NCBI RefSeq assembly: GCF_013359755.1
Contig: NZ_JABMCJ010000089.1
Location: 1-64,000, forward strand
DNA length: 64,000 nt
Origin: Tardiphaga robiniae
GTDB lineage: Bacteria > Pseudomonadota > Alphaproteobacteria > Rhizobiales > Xanthobacteraceae
Reading direction: 5' to 3'
Numbering within the stretch: position 1 is the first letter of the stretch; the number at the start of each line of letters is the position of its first letter. Made by a program: the position numbers and the translations under genes. Below are positions 27,189-35,872 of this stretch, piece after piece. The notes below the pieces were generated by a model that was not told the origin of the DNA, did no database searches, and saw only the letters and a list, made by a program, of their open reading frames with translations.

Positions 27189-28004
27189 ATGCGCCAAATC
27201 GTCGCGATGTTGAGACGGCTGGATCGGTATGTCGTGCCGGTCCTGATCCTGGCGGGCTGGGAAGCGTTTTCCCGATCCGGCGCACTGCCGGCGGCGCTGT
27301 TGCCGGCGCCTTCCACCGTGGCCTGGGCCTGGGCGGATTGGGTGTTCGGCACCGACGGCAATACCCAGACCTATAGCGGCCACTGGCTGTTCGACATGCT
27401 CGCCAGTCTGTCGCGCGTTCTCGCGGGCTTTGCCATCGCCACGGCGCTGGCCGTGTCGGTCGGGGTCGCCATCGGGTGGTCCCGCACTGTCGAGGTGATC
27501 ATCGAGCCGACGCTGCAGACGCTCCGGCCGATCCCGCCGGTGTCGTGGATTCCGCTCGCCATCATCTGGTTCGGCATCGCCAACAAGCCGGCGATCTTCC
27601 TGGTGTTTCTCGGCGCCTTCTTCCCGATCCTCCTCAATACGATCCACGGCGTGAAGACCTGCGATCGCAATCTGATCCGCGCCGGAGCCATGGTCGGCGG
27701 CGGCAATCGCCAACTGTTGCGCTTCATCGTGCTGCCGGCGGCACTGCCCAGCATCTTTGCCGGTCTGCGGATCGGCATCGGCTCGGCCTGGATGCTGACG
27801 GTGACGGCGGAGATGGTCGCTGTGAAAAGCGGCCTTGGCTATGTGCTGTGGGATTCCTATTATTTCCTTCGCTATGACCTCGTCCTCGCTGCGATGGCCA
27901 GCATCGGCCTGCTCGGTTTTCTCAGCGATTTCGGCATCCGTCTCGTGATGGCGCGCGTGCTGCACTGGCAGCGCAACACGACGATCCAGAGCGGGGAGAG
28001 CTAG
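27189..28004 (+). CDS. ABC transporter permease, SsuC/TauC type
   Basis: About 271 residues with six predicted helices. It starts eight bases after the binding-protein stop (GTG 27186 or ATG 27189). Typical blocks: LPAPSTVAWAWADW in the N-terminal periplasmic part, PTLQTLRPIPPVSWIPLAIIWFG in the middle, and an EAA-like coupling loop AGAMVGGGNRQLLRFIVLPAALPSI. It probably forms a homodimeric channel with the ATPase encoded just after. Confidence 0.92.
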   Translation: MRQIVAMLRRLDRYVVPVLILAGWEAFSRSGALPAALLPAPSTVAWAWADWVFGTDGNTQTYSGHWLFDMLASLSRVLAGFAIATALAVSVGVAIGWSRTVEVIIEPTLQTLRPIPPVSWIPLAIIWFGIANKPAIFLVFLGAFFPILLNTIHGVKTCDRNLIRAGAMVGGGNRQLLRFIVLPAALPSIFAGLRIGIGSAWMLTVTAEMVAVKSGLGYVLWDSYYFLRYDLVLAAMASIGLLGFLSDFGIRLVMARVLHWQRNTTIQSGES

Positions 28005-28007
28005 GTC

Positions 28008-28796
28008 ATGGCGACGATCGAAATCTCCGGTGTCTCCAAAATCTTCAAGGACGCGAAACGCAAGGCCGATGTCACGGCTCTCGACGACATCAATATCAAG
28101 GTGGAGAAGAACCAGTTTCTCTGTCTGCTCGGCCCCAGCGGATGCGGCAAGTCCACGCTTCTCAATATGATCGCAGGCTTCGAGAAGCCGTCATCCGGCA
28201 CCGTCACCGTCGATGGTCAATTGATCACGGCGCCCGGTTCGGAGCGCGGCGTGGTGTTTCAGCAGGCCAACCTGATGCCGTGGCTCCCGGTCTGGGAGAA
28301 TGTCGGCTTCCACCTGCTGCTGCGCGGTGGCCAGAAGGCCGTGCGCCGCGAAACAGCACAGCGCTATATCGACATGGTCGGGCTCACGGGATTTGAAAAT
28401 CATTATCCGTCCGAACTGTCAGGCGGCATGAATCAGCGTGTCGGCATCGCCCGTGCATTGCTGATGAATCCGCAGGTCATCCTGATGGATGAGCCGTTCG
28501 GCGCGCTCGATGAGCAGACCCGGATGGATATGCAGAATGAACTCGTCCGGATCTGGCAGGAACACCAGGGCACGATCGTTTTCGTCACGCATGGCATCGA
28601 CGAAGCACTGACGCTGGGCACGCATGTTGCCGTGATGAGCGCCCGTCCGGGGCGTATCCGCGAAATCATCCCGTTGGACCTGCCGCGGCCACGCGACATC
28701 ACTAGCCCGCAGTTCAACGAAATCAAACGTCACGTTCTCGATCTGCTTCGATCTGAACGGACGAAACCATCCCTCGAAACTCTGGATCATTCATGA
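28008..28796 (+). CDS. ABC transporter ATPase, SsuB/TauB type
   Basis: 262 residues, a single nucleotide-binding domain. Walker A GPSGCGKST near 45, Q-loop FQQANLMPWL, signature LSGGMNQRVGIARAL, Walker B VILMDEPFGALD and H-loop FVTHGIDEA are all intact. It powers the NitT/TauT-type permease upstream. Its last codons overlap the start of the racemase-superfamily gene as ATGA (28793-28796), linking transport and enzyme expression. Confidence 0.93.
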   Translation: MATIEISGVSKIFKDAKRKADVTALDDINIKVEKNQFLCLLGPSGCGKSTLLNMIAGFEKPSSGTVTVDGQLITAPGSERGVVFQQANLMPWLPVWENVGFHLLLRGGQKAVRRETAQRYIDMVGLTGFENHYPSELSGGMNQRVGIARALLMNPQVILMDEPFGALDEQTRMDMQNELVRIWQEHQGTIVFVTHGIDEALTLGTHVAVMSARPGRIREIIPLDLPRPRDITSPQFNEIKRHVLDLLRSERTKPSLETLDHS

Positions 28797-29518
28797 CCAA
28801 ACGTGTGCTTCTCGGAATGCTGACGCCTTCGTCGAACACGGCGCTGGAGCCGATCACGACTGCTATGCTTGGCGAATTGCCCGAAGTCTCGGCGCATTTC
28901 TCGCGTTTCAAGGTCACGGAGATCGCGCTGTCGAACAAGGCGCTCGCCCAATTCGACAATTCGGAAATCCTGCGGGCCGCAGAATTGCTGGCTCATGCGA
29001 AGGTCGATGTCATCGGCTGGAATGGAACATCCTCTGGCTGGCTCGGCTTTGAGGCGGATGTCCGCCTGTGTGAGCAGATCACCGCAGCAACCGGGATTCC
29101 TGCGACGACGTCGATGTTGGCTCTCAATGAGATTCTTGAACATCAAAAGGTGAAGCGTCTGGGGTACGTGACGCCATATCTGGACGACGTTCAGGCCAGG
29201 ATTCTGGAGAATTATGAAAAGCTGGGCTTTGCGTGCCAGGGTGAACGCCATCTCGGCCTGCAGGATAATTTCTCGTTCTCCGAAGTGCCCGTTGTGCAAC
29301 TTGAGGATATGACGCGGGACGTGGCCAAGGAAAAGCCAGACGCTATCACGATCATCTGCACCAATTTGAGAGTTGCACCATCCGCGGCGAAACTGGAAAG
29401 GGAGACGGGCATTCCGGTCTATGACACCATTGCCACGGTGGTCTGGAAATGCCTGAAGATGGCTGGCGTCGATACCAAACGCGTCACCCAATGGGGATCG
29501 CTGTTTCAGCAAGTCTAG
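28793..29518 (+). CDS. Asp/Glu racemase superfamily enzyme, arylmalonate decarboxylase/maleate isomerase-like
   Basis: 241 residues. The N-terminal GMLTPSSNTALEP block is that of maleate cis-trans isomerase and arylmalonate decarboxylase (AMDase). At the first catalytic position, where racemases and isomerases have Cys, this protein has Gly78 followed by Thr79-Ser80 (NGTSSG). The second catalytic Cys is present as C189 (IICTN), with Y129 between. AMDase as I know it has G74, T75, S76, Y126 and C188, an almost exact match in residues and spacing, so a decarboxylase is more likely than a two-Cys racemase. It lies in an operon with an importer and a dihydropyrimidinase. The substrate is not known. 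Confidence 0.8.
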   Translation: MTKRVLLGMLTPSSNTALEPITTAMLGELPEVSAHFSRFKVTEIALSNKALAQFDNSEILRAAELLAHAKVDVIGWNGTSSGWLGFEADVRLCEQITAATGIPATTSMLALNEILEHQKVKRLGYVTPYLDDVQARILENYEKLGFACQGERHLGLQDNFSFSEVPVVQLEDMTRDVAKEKPDAITIICTNLRVAPSAAKLERETGIPVYDTIATVVWKCLKMAGVDTKRVTQWGSLFQQV

Positions 29519-29566
29519 TATTTGTCTGTATGCAACCTGCGTTGCTGAATTGATGAGGTTTTGCTC

Positions 29567-30991
29567 ATGACCGCTTTCGATACCGTCATTCGTCATGGCA
29601 CCATTGCAACCGCGAGCGAAACCTACAAAGCCGATGTCGGTATCAGGAACGGCCGCATCGTTGCCATCGGCGAAGCGCTGACCGACGCGAACGAGACGGT
29701 CGATGCAACCGGTCTGCTGGTGCTGCCCGGCGGTATCGACAGCCACGTTCATATTGCGCAACCATCCGGCCCCGGCATCGTGATGGCCGACGATTTCGAA
29801 AGCGCCACGCGCGCCGCAGCCTTCGGCGGCAACACTTTCGTGATGCCTTACTGTCTGCAGGCGAAGGGCCAACCGATCCGCGAGGCGTTGAAGAATTATC
29901 ACACGCTTGCCGATCAGAATTGCCATATCGATCATTCCTTCCACCTGATCATCGCCGATCCCAGTGAAGCGGTACTCGGGCAGGAGCTGCCAGCCTTGAT
30001 CGCCGATGGATACACCTCGCTCAAGGTCTTCATGACCTATGAAGACCTTGCACTGAGCGATCTGCAGATCCTGCAGGTACTGGCCGTGGCGCGTGAATCC
30101 GGTGCACTGGTTCAGGTTCATGCGGAGAATTACGACGCCATCCGCTTTCTGGTCGACAAGCTCGAACGCGACGGCAATGTCGGCCCGTATTTTCACGCCA
30201 AGTCGCGGCCTATCGTCGTTGAGCGCGAGGCCACGCACCGGGCTATCTCGCTGGCGGAACTGGTCGATGTGTCGATGGTGGTGGTTCATGTCTCCAATCG
30301 GGAGTCCATGGAAGAGATCCGCCGCGCTCAGATGCGCGGGTTGACGATCCATGGCGAGACCTGCCCGCAATATCTCGTGCTGACCGAAGAGGATCTGAAG
30401 GATCTGGGTATGGAGGGCGCGAAATATGTCTGCTCGCCGCCACCGCGCGATCTCGCCAGCCAGCAGGCATGCTGGGAAGGTTTGCAGCAGGGCGTATTCT
30501 CCCTGTTCTCGTCGGATCATTGCCCGTTTCGCTATGACGACGTGCAGGGCAAGCAACCACCCAACGCGCGTACCAGCTTCCGCTGGATTCCGAACGGCAT
30601 TCCCGGTGTCGAGACGCGCCTTCCGATCCTGTTCTCGGAAGGTGTCAGCAAGGGCCGCATCACGCTCAACCAGTTTGTGGCACTGACCTCGACCAATCAT
30701 GCGAAGACCTATGGCCTCACCGGCAAGGGCTCCATCGCCATCGGCTACGATGCCGATATCGCGCTGTGGGATCCGAAGCGCCAAGCAACGCTCACCCAGG
30801 CGAACCTGCATCACGGCGCCGATTACACACCTTATGAAGGTCTGGAGATCACGGGCTGGCCGGTGGCAACGACGCTGCGCGGGAAATTCGTGACGCGTGG
30901 CGGCAAGCTCGTCGGCGGAAAAGGCGAGGGACGCTATGTCAGTCGTGCGGCGCCATTTCCCGGAAAGGGTGCGACATCAACGGCCGCGTAG
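29567..30991 (+). CDS. hydA: Dihydropyrimidinase / D-hydantoinase
   Basis: 474 residues of the cyclic amidohydrolase family; it opens dihydropyrimidine or hydantoin rings to N-carbamoyl acids. All binuclear metal ligands can be placed: H60 and H62 (DSHVH), carboxylated K153 (SLKVFMTY), H185 (QVHAEN), H241 (VVHVSN) and D317 (SSDHCPF), at the spacing of characterised dihydropyrimidinases. The catalytic-loop Tyr is Y158. The ATG at 29567 is preceded by GATGAGG; a TTG six bases earlier was not chosen. It follows the racemase-superfamily gene by 48 bases. Its last 15 bases overlap the convergent LysR gene. Confidence 0.9.
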   Translation: MTAFDTVIRHGTIATASETYKADVGIRNGRIVAIGEALTDANETVDATGLLVLPGGIDSHVHIAQPSGPGIVMADDFESATRAAAFGGNTFVMPYCLQAKGQPIREALKNYHTLADQNCHIDHSFHLIIADPSEAVLGQELPALIADGYTSLKVFMTYEDLALSDLQILQVLAVARESGALVQVHAENYDAIRFLVDKLERDGNVGPYFHAKSRPIVVEREATHRAISLAELVDVSMVVVHVSNRESMEEIRRAQMRGLTIHGETCPQYLVLTEEDLKDLGMEGAKYVCSPPPRDLASQQACWEGLQQGVFSLFSSDHCPFRYDDVQGKQPPNARTSFRWIPNGIPGVETRLPILFSEGVSKGRITLNQFVALTSTNHAKTYGLTGKGSIAIGYDADIALWDPKRQATLTQANLHHGADYTPYEGLEITGWPVATTLRGKFVTRGGKLVGGKGEGRYVSRAAPFPGKGATSTAA

Positions 30992-31867
30992 CAGCGCGCG
31001 GTCGTCGCGCGCGCAGGCCGTGATGAATTCCAGCACGGCGCGCACCGACGGCTGATCGACGAGGTCCGGATGGGCCAGCAGCCAGATGTCTGAGAGGCTG
31101 GCCAGCTTCTGCGGTGCGACGCGGACCAGATCCGGATGGGCGTCGCCGACGATGCATGACAGCACGCAGATGCCGATCCCTGCGCGGACCGCTGCGAGCA
31201 TGTCGGCCTGCGACGAGCAGCGGATGGCGACGGTGGCGTCCTTGGTGATGTGGTCGCTCCAGCGTCCGAGTTCGGAATTCGACGATTTGTCGGCGAAGCC
31301 GATGACAGTGTGGTCCTTCCAAGCGGCCCGCTGTTCGGGCAGCGGGCATCGCGCTGCGTAATCGCGCGAGGCGTAGAAGCCAACGCCGAGCTTGGCAATT
31401 TTCCGCCCGGTGAGATTTTCGTCGCCGGTCTGATACAGCCGGAGCACGATGTCGGCCTCGCGCTTGCGCACGCTGACCGGGAAGGGATGCGTCACCAGCT
31501 GGATCTCGACATGCGGATGCTGGCGGATGAAGGCGCCGATATGCGGCATCAGCCAGAAATTCGCGAGCGTCGGCCCGATGGACACCTTGACCACGCCGCG
31601 TGCGTTCTGGCCCGACGCGCCGGCGGCGGCTTCCGCTTTCAGCGCCGCCTCGGCCATCGCTTTGGTGCTCTCATGAAAGCGCCGGCCACGCGCCGTCAGC
31701 ACCAGCCCTTCGTCGGAGCGCACAAACAGCTTGGTGCCAAGTTGCTTCTCCAGCGCCGCGACCTCGCGGCTGACGGTCGGGTGGCTGGTGCGCAACTGCC
31801 TGGACGCGCCGAGATAGCTTCCGGCGTCGACCACGGCATTGAAGGTGCGACAGAGATCCCAGTCCAT
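30977..31867 (-). CDS. LysR family transcriptional regulator
   Basis: 296 residues. The N-terminal HTH is in the GcvA-like style (DWDLCRTFNAVVDAGSYLGAS, then HPTVSREVAALEKQLGTKLFVR), followed by a linker helix and a two-lobed effector domain beginning VKVSIGPTLANFWL. The ATG at 31867 is preferred because the HTH begins directly after it; an upstream in-frame start at 31924 would read into the divergent promoter. It is divergent from the nitronate monooxygenase operon, with a palindromic LysR-box candidate between them. Confidence 0.9.
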   Translation of the reverse strand: MDWDLCRTFNAVVDAGSYLGASRQLRTSHPTVSREVAALEKQLGTKLFVRSDEGLVLTARGRRFHESTKAMAEAALKAEAAAGASGQNARGVVKVSIGPTLANFWLMPHIGAFIRQHPHVEIQLVTHPFPVSVRKREADIVLRLYQTGDENLTGRKIAKLGVGFYASRDYAARCPLPEQRAAWKDHTVIGFADKSSNSELGRWSDHITKDATVAIRCSSQADMLAAVRAGIGICVLSCIVGDAHPDLVRVAPQKLASLSDIWLLAHPDLVDQPSVRAVLEFITACARDDRALLRGR

Positions 31868-31889
31868 GTGATCAAATCCGGAAGGCTTA

Positions 31890-31907
31890 TTGTTCAAATT
31901 CGAACAA
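31890..31907. promoter_or_regulatory. Putative LysR operator
   Basis: Perfect inverted repeat TTGTTC-AAATTC-GAACAA, 22 bases from the LysR start and 55 bases before the nitronate monooxygenase ATG. It contains the T-N11-A layout of LysR boxes. Confidence 0.6.
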
Positions 31908-31962
31908 CACGCGCGGGCGGTCAACCCCTATAGTTCGATTATAAAAATATAAGGAAACGCCT

Positions 31963-32937
31963 ATGTCGCTCCCCAAAGCTCTCGATGGCACCCTCGAGCT
32001 GCCTGTGCTCGGTTCCCCGCTGTTCATCGTCTCCGGTCCTGAACTCGTCATTGCGCAATGCAAGGCCGGTATCGTCGGTTCGTTTCCAGCGCTGAATGCG
32101 CGGCCGGTGGAAGTGCTCGATCAGTGGCTGACGCGCATCGAGGATGAGCTCGGCGAATACAAAGCGAAGAATCCCGGCAAGAAGGTCGCGCCCTATGCGG
32201 TGAACCAGATCTGCCACACGTCCAACGACCGGTTGATGAAGGACATGGAAACCTGTGTGAAGCACAAGGTTCCGATCATCATCACCTCGTTGCGCCCGCC
32301 CTCGGAGATCGTCGAGGCCGCGCATTCCTATGGCGGCGTCGTGTTTCATGACGTTATCAACGTCAAGCATGCGCGCAAGGCAGCCGAGCAGGGCGTCGAT
32401 GGCCTGATCCTGGTCTGCGCCGGTGCGGGTGGCCATGCCGGCACGCTGTCGCCCTTTGCGCTGGTGCGCGAAGTGAAGCAGTGGTTCAAGGGGACTGTGC
32501 TGGTATCTGGTGCAATCTCCGACGGCTACGGGATTGCGTCGGCGCTCGCGCTCGGCGCAGACCTCGCTTATATGGGCACGCGCTTCATTGCGACCGAAGA
32601 AGCCAATGCCGACCCGGCCTACAAGAAGGCGCTGACCGAATTCGCCGCGCATGACACGGTCTACACCAACCTGTTCACCGGTATTCACGGCAACTATCTC
32701 GGCCCGTCCATCGCAGCCGCCGGCCTCGATCCCGACAATCTTCCGGTGGCTGACAAGACCAAGATGAACTTCGGCTCCGGCGGTAACATGAAGGTCAAGG
32801 CCTGGAAGGACATCTGGGGTTGCGGCCAGGGTATCGGCCAGATCGTTGATGCTCCCCCGGTGGCAGAACTCGTGGATCGCCTGAAGCGCGAATATGCGGA
32901 AGCGACCGGAGACTTTGCGAGACGGGCACGCGCATAA
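31963..32937 (+). CDS. Nitronate monooxygenase-like FMN protein
   Basis: 324 residues with the TIM-barrel pattern of 2-nitropropane dioxygenase/nitronate monooxygenase proteins. Visible blocks: LGSPLFIVSGPELVIAQCKAG at the N-terminus, the HDVINVKHARKAAEQGVDGLIL strand-helix, the phosphate-binding AGAGGHAGTLSPF, and GAISDGYGIASALALGADLAYMGTRF. The His of GGHAG is the catalytic base in characterised enzymes. Related sequences also act as FMN-dependent reductases, so oxidation of alkyl nitronates is likely but not certain. The start ATG follows AAGGAAACGCCT. It is the first gene of an operon with a LivJ-type binding protein and a CoA ligase. Confidence 0.87.
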   Translation: MSLPKALDGTLELPVLGSPLFIVSGPELVIAQCKAGIVGSFPALNARPVEVLDQWLTRIEDELGEYKAKNPGKKVAPYAVNQICHTSNDRLMKDMETCVKHKVPIIITSLRPPSEIVEAAHSYGGVVFHDVINVKHARKAAEQGVDGLILVCAGAGGHAGTLSPFALVREVKQWFKGTVLVSGAISDGYGIASALALGADLAYMGTRFIATEEANADPAYKKALTEFAAHDTVYTNLFTGIHGNYLGPSIAAAGLDPDNLPVADKTKMNFGSGGNMKVKAWKDIWGCGQGIGQIVDAPPVAELVDRLKREYAEATGDFARRARA

Positions 32938-32975
32938 GCGCGGCCCGATAAAAATATAACGGGGAGAAGACAATC

Positions 32976-34172
32976 ATGACATCAGTCATGCTGAGGACGC
33001 TTGGGCTGTTCGCTTTTGCCGTCTGCGTGAATGCGCCGACGCAAGCCGCGGCCAACAGCAAGGAAGAGATCAAGATCGGGCAGACGCTTCCCTATAGCGG
33101 TCCGCTCTCGGGCTTCGGCGTGATCGGCCGCGCGCAGGAAGCCTATTTTGCCAAGCTCAACGCCGAAGGCGGCATCAACGGGCGCAAGATCAAGTTCATC
33201 AGTCTCGATGACGCCTATTCGCCGCCGAAGACCGTGGAGCAAACCCGCAAACTGGTGGAGCAGGATGAGGTTCTGATGATGTTCGGGACGCTCGGCACCG
33301 CGACCAACAACGCGGTGCATCGCTATTTGAACAGCAAGAAAATCCCGCAGCTGTTCGTGCTATCAGGCGCGACCAAATGGGCGGATCCGAAAGGTTTTCC
33401 GTGGACCATGCCGGGCATGGCCGCCTATGAATCGGAAGGCGTTGTCTACGCCAAGCACGTGTTGAAGACCAAGCCGGATGCCAAGATCGCCATTCTCGCG
33501 CAGAACGACGATCTCGGCAAAGACTATGTGGCTGGCTTTAAACGTGCGCTGGGCGACAAGGCCGCCAGTATGATCGTATCCGAGGCGACCTATGAGACCA
33601 GTGCGCCGACGATCTCGTCGCAGCTTGCGGCGCTCAAATCGTCCGGCGCGAATGTGCTGTTTGGCGCGGTGGTCGGCAAATTCTCGTCGCAGATGATCAA
33701 GGGCGTTGCGGAAATCGGCTGGAAGCCGGACCTGATGTTCGTCCCCACGTCCGCTTCGTCGACCACCTTTCTGGAACCGGCAGGTCTGGACAACGCCACC
33801 GGTCTGATCACGTCGAGTTATCAGAAAGACATCAACGACGCGTCATGGGCCAACGATGAGGACGTGAAGGCCTATTTCGCTTTCATGAAAGAGAGTCTGC
33901 CGTCAGCCGATCCGCGCAACACCAATTATGCGACCGGCTTCCTGAATGCGCATCTCATCACGCATATCCTGAAAGCGTGCGGCGATGACGTCAGCCGGGA
34001 GAATATCCTGCGTCAGGCGACGTCGATGAAGAACGTCAAGCTGCCGCTGTTGCTGTCGGGCGTCACGGTCAATACCGACAAGGATGACTATCTTTCGTTC
34101 CAGCAACTGCGGCTGCGCCGTTTCAACGGCAAGAATTGGGAAGGCTTTGGCGAACTGCTCGACGACCAGTGA
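32976..34172 (+). CDS. LivJ-type ABC binding protein (Peripla_BP_6)
   Basis: 398 residues with a Sec signal peptide (residues 1-26, TQA-AANS). The mature part starts EEIKIGQTLPYSGPLSGFG and continues with NAEGGINGRKIKFISLDDAY, both characteristic of branched-chain amino-acid/amide binding proteins, which also carry aromatic acids in soil bacteria. No LivHMGF genes are adjacent, so it must use permeases encoded elsewhere. GGGGAGA precedes the start. A perfect hairpin follows the stop. Confidence 0.9.
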   Translation: MTSVMLRTLGLFAFAVCVNAPTQAAANSKEEIKIGQTLPYSGPLSGFGVIGRAQEAYFAKLNAEGGINGRKIKFISLDDAYSPPKTVEQTRKLVEQDEVLMMFGTLGTATNNAVHRYLNSKKIPQLFVLSGATKWADPKGFPWTMPGMAAYESEGVVYAKHVLKTKPDAKIAILAQNDDLGKDYVAGFKRALGDKAASMIVSEATYETSAPTISSQLAALKSSGANVLFGAVVGKFSSQMIKGVAEIGWKPDLMFVPTSASSTTFLEPAGLDNATGLITSSYQKDINDASWANDEDVKAYFAFMKESLPSADPRNTNYATGFLNAHLITHILKACGDDVSRENILRQATSMKNVKLPLLLSGVTVNTDKDDYLSFQQLRLRRFNGKNWEGFGELLDDQ

Positions 34173-34202
34173 GCATCTGTACCATCACATCGACAGAACA
34201 AG

Positions 34203-34228
34203 GATCGAAGCCAGCGATGGCTTCGATC
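34203..34228 (+). other. Intergenic hairpin behind LivJ-type gene
   Basis: Perfect 10-bp stem GATCGAAGCC (34203-34212) with 34219-34228 and a six-base loop, 31 bases 3' of the binding-protein stop, before the CoA ligase. No T-tract, so it likely protects or tunes the upstream mRNA. Confidence 0.65.
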
Positions 34229-34255
34229 GATTCAAGAACAATATAAGGGCGGACA

Positions 34256-35773
34256 ATGATTATCAGCGGCGACCGGGCGATCAGCTATCCGGACATCATG
34301 CAGCGCATCGCCAAGGTGGCGACCGGGTTCAAGAGCCTCGGCGCAGGCGCCGATGCGCCGGTCGGCATGATGCTGCGCAACGATTTCGCGCTGTTCGAGA
34401 CTGCGTTCGGCGCAGGTGCGCTCGGCGCGCGTGTGGTCCCGATCAACTGGCATCTGAAAGGTGAAGAGGTCAGCTATATTCTTGCTGACAGTGGCGCGAA
34501 GCTGCTGGTCTGCCACGCCGACTTGTTGCCGCAGATCGCGGAAAACCTGCCAAAGGGGTTGCCGCTTCTGGTCGTCCGCACGCCGCCGGAAATCTCAGTC
34601 GCCTATGGTATTCCCGAGGCCGCGACCGAAGTGCGTGCCGGCTGTACCGACTTCGATATCTGGCGCGAGCAGCAGGTGCCGATGGAGAACGTTCCCAAGC
34701 GCGCGCTGACCATGTTCTACACGTCGGGCACCACGGGCCGTCCCAAGGGCGTGACCCGCGCGGCCATGACGCCGGAACAGGCTGCGGCATCCGAGCGCGT
34801 CGGCGGCATCGCCTATGGGCTGAAGCCGAACGAGGATCAGATCATCCTGATGAACGGGCCGATGTATCACTCGGCGCCAAGCTCCTACGGGCTGATGGCA
34901 TTCCGTCATGGCAGCACGATCGTGCTCGAACCGCGTTTCGATCCCGAGGATCTGCTGCAGCTCACCGAGAAGCACCGCATCACCAACATGCATATGGTGC
35001 CGACTATGTTCGTGCGGCTGCTGCGTCTGCCGGACGAGGTGAAGTCGCGCTACGACCTGTCGTCGCTACGCTTCATCATCCATGGCGCAGCGCCGTGCCC
35101 GATCCATGTGAAGCAGGCGATGATTGCGTGGTGGGGACCGGTGATCAACGAATATCTCGGCTCCACCGAAACCGGGGTGCCGATCTGGCATTCGTCGGAG
35201 GAGGCGCTGAGGAAGCCGGGCACTGTCGGTCGCACCATCGAGGGGGGCGTGGTCAAGATTTTCGATGTGGACGGCAAGGAATGTCCGGTCAATGTGCCCG
35301 GTGAAATCTTTATGCGGCAGACCTCGGTGCCGGATTTCGACTATCAGGGCCGCCCCGACGCACGGGCCGAAGCCGGCCGCGAGGGGCTGATCAGCGTCGG
35401 TGACGTCGGCTATCTCGACGAGGACGGCTATCTCTTCATGTGCGATCGCAAGCGCGACATGGTCATCTCCGGCGGCGTCAACATCTATCCCGCCGAGATC
35501 GAGAACACGCTGATCGGCATGGACGGCGTGCGGGACTGCGCGGTGTTCGGCGTGCCCGACGACGAATTCGGCGAACGACTGGTGGGCTGCGTCGAACTCG
35601 AAGATGATGCGCAGCTCTCCTCGTCCGAGATCCAAGCCTATCTCAAGCAGCGGTTGGCCAACTTCAAGGTGCCGAAGGAAATCCACTTCCACACGGCGCT
35701 GCCGCGCGAGTCGACCGGCAAGATCTTCAAGCGCAAGCTGCGCGATCGATACGGTGCCGCGCCGGCTGCTTAA
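34256..35773 (+). CDS. AMP-binding acyl-CoA synthetase
   Basis: 505 residues of the ANL superfamily; it converts a carboxylic acid, ATP and CoA to acyl-CoA. The P-loop FYTSGTTGRPKGV lies near 160, YLGSTETG is motif A5, GDVGYLDEDGYLFMCDRKRDMVISGG covers the hinge region, and the catalytic C-terminal Lys sits in STGKIFKRKL. The N-terminus starts right at IISGDRAISYPDIM, a little shorter than many ligases, but the family's first helix is present. It is the last gene of the LysR-linked operon. Substrate class (aromatic, fatty or branched acid) cannot be read. Confidence 0.9.
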   Translation: MIISGDRAISYPDIMQRIAKVATGFKSLGAGADAPVGMMLRNDFALFETAFGAGALGARVVPINWHLKGEEVSYILADSGAKLLVCHADLLPQIAENLPKGLPLLVVRTPPEISVAYGIPEAATEVRAGCTDFDIWREQQVPMENVPKRALTMFYTSGTTGRPKGVTRAAMTPEQAAASERVGGIAYGLKPNEDQIILMNGPMYHSAPSSYGLMAFRHGSTIVLEPRFDPEDLLQLTEKHRITNMHMVPTMFVRLLRLPDEVKSRYDLSSLRFIIHGAAPCPIHVKQAMIAWWGPVINEYLGSTETGVPIWHSSEEALRKPGTVGRTIEGGVVKIFDVDGKECPVNVPGEIFMRQTSVPDFDYQGRPDARAEAGREGLISVGDVGYLDEDGYLFMCDRKRDMVISGGVNIYPAEIENTLIGMDGVRDCAVFGVPDDEFGERLVGCVELEDDAQLSSSEIQAYLKQRLANFKVPKEIHFHTALPRESTGKIFKRKLRDRYGAAPAA

Positions 35774-35814
35774 TCGCCAATGTTCGTCGCAAGGGCTCCT
35801 TGCAATGACGGCGC

Positions 35815-35855
35815 AAAAAGAAGGCGCCGGGCTCGTTGCTCGGCGCCTTCTCTCT
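35815..35855. terminator. Bidirectional terminator
   Basis: Perfect 11-bp stem AGAAGGCGCCG (35819-35829) with 35841-35851, five A on the left and a T-rich right side. It lies between the convergent CoA ligase and aldehyde dehydrogenase genes. Confidence 0.85.
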
Positions 35856-35872
35856 TTCGAGGACAGCGGCGA

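Noticed and set aside
28787-30814. 675-codon minus-strand frame
   Set aside because: Covers the racemase-superfamily and dihydropyrimidinase genes in antisense; the plus-strand genes have all catalytic residues.
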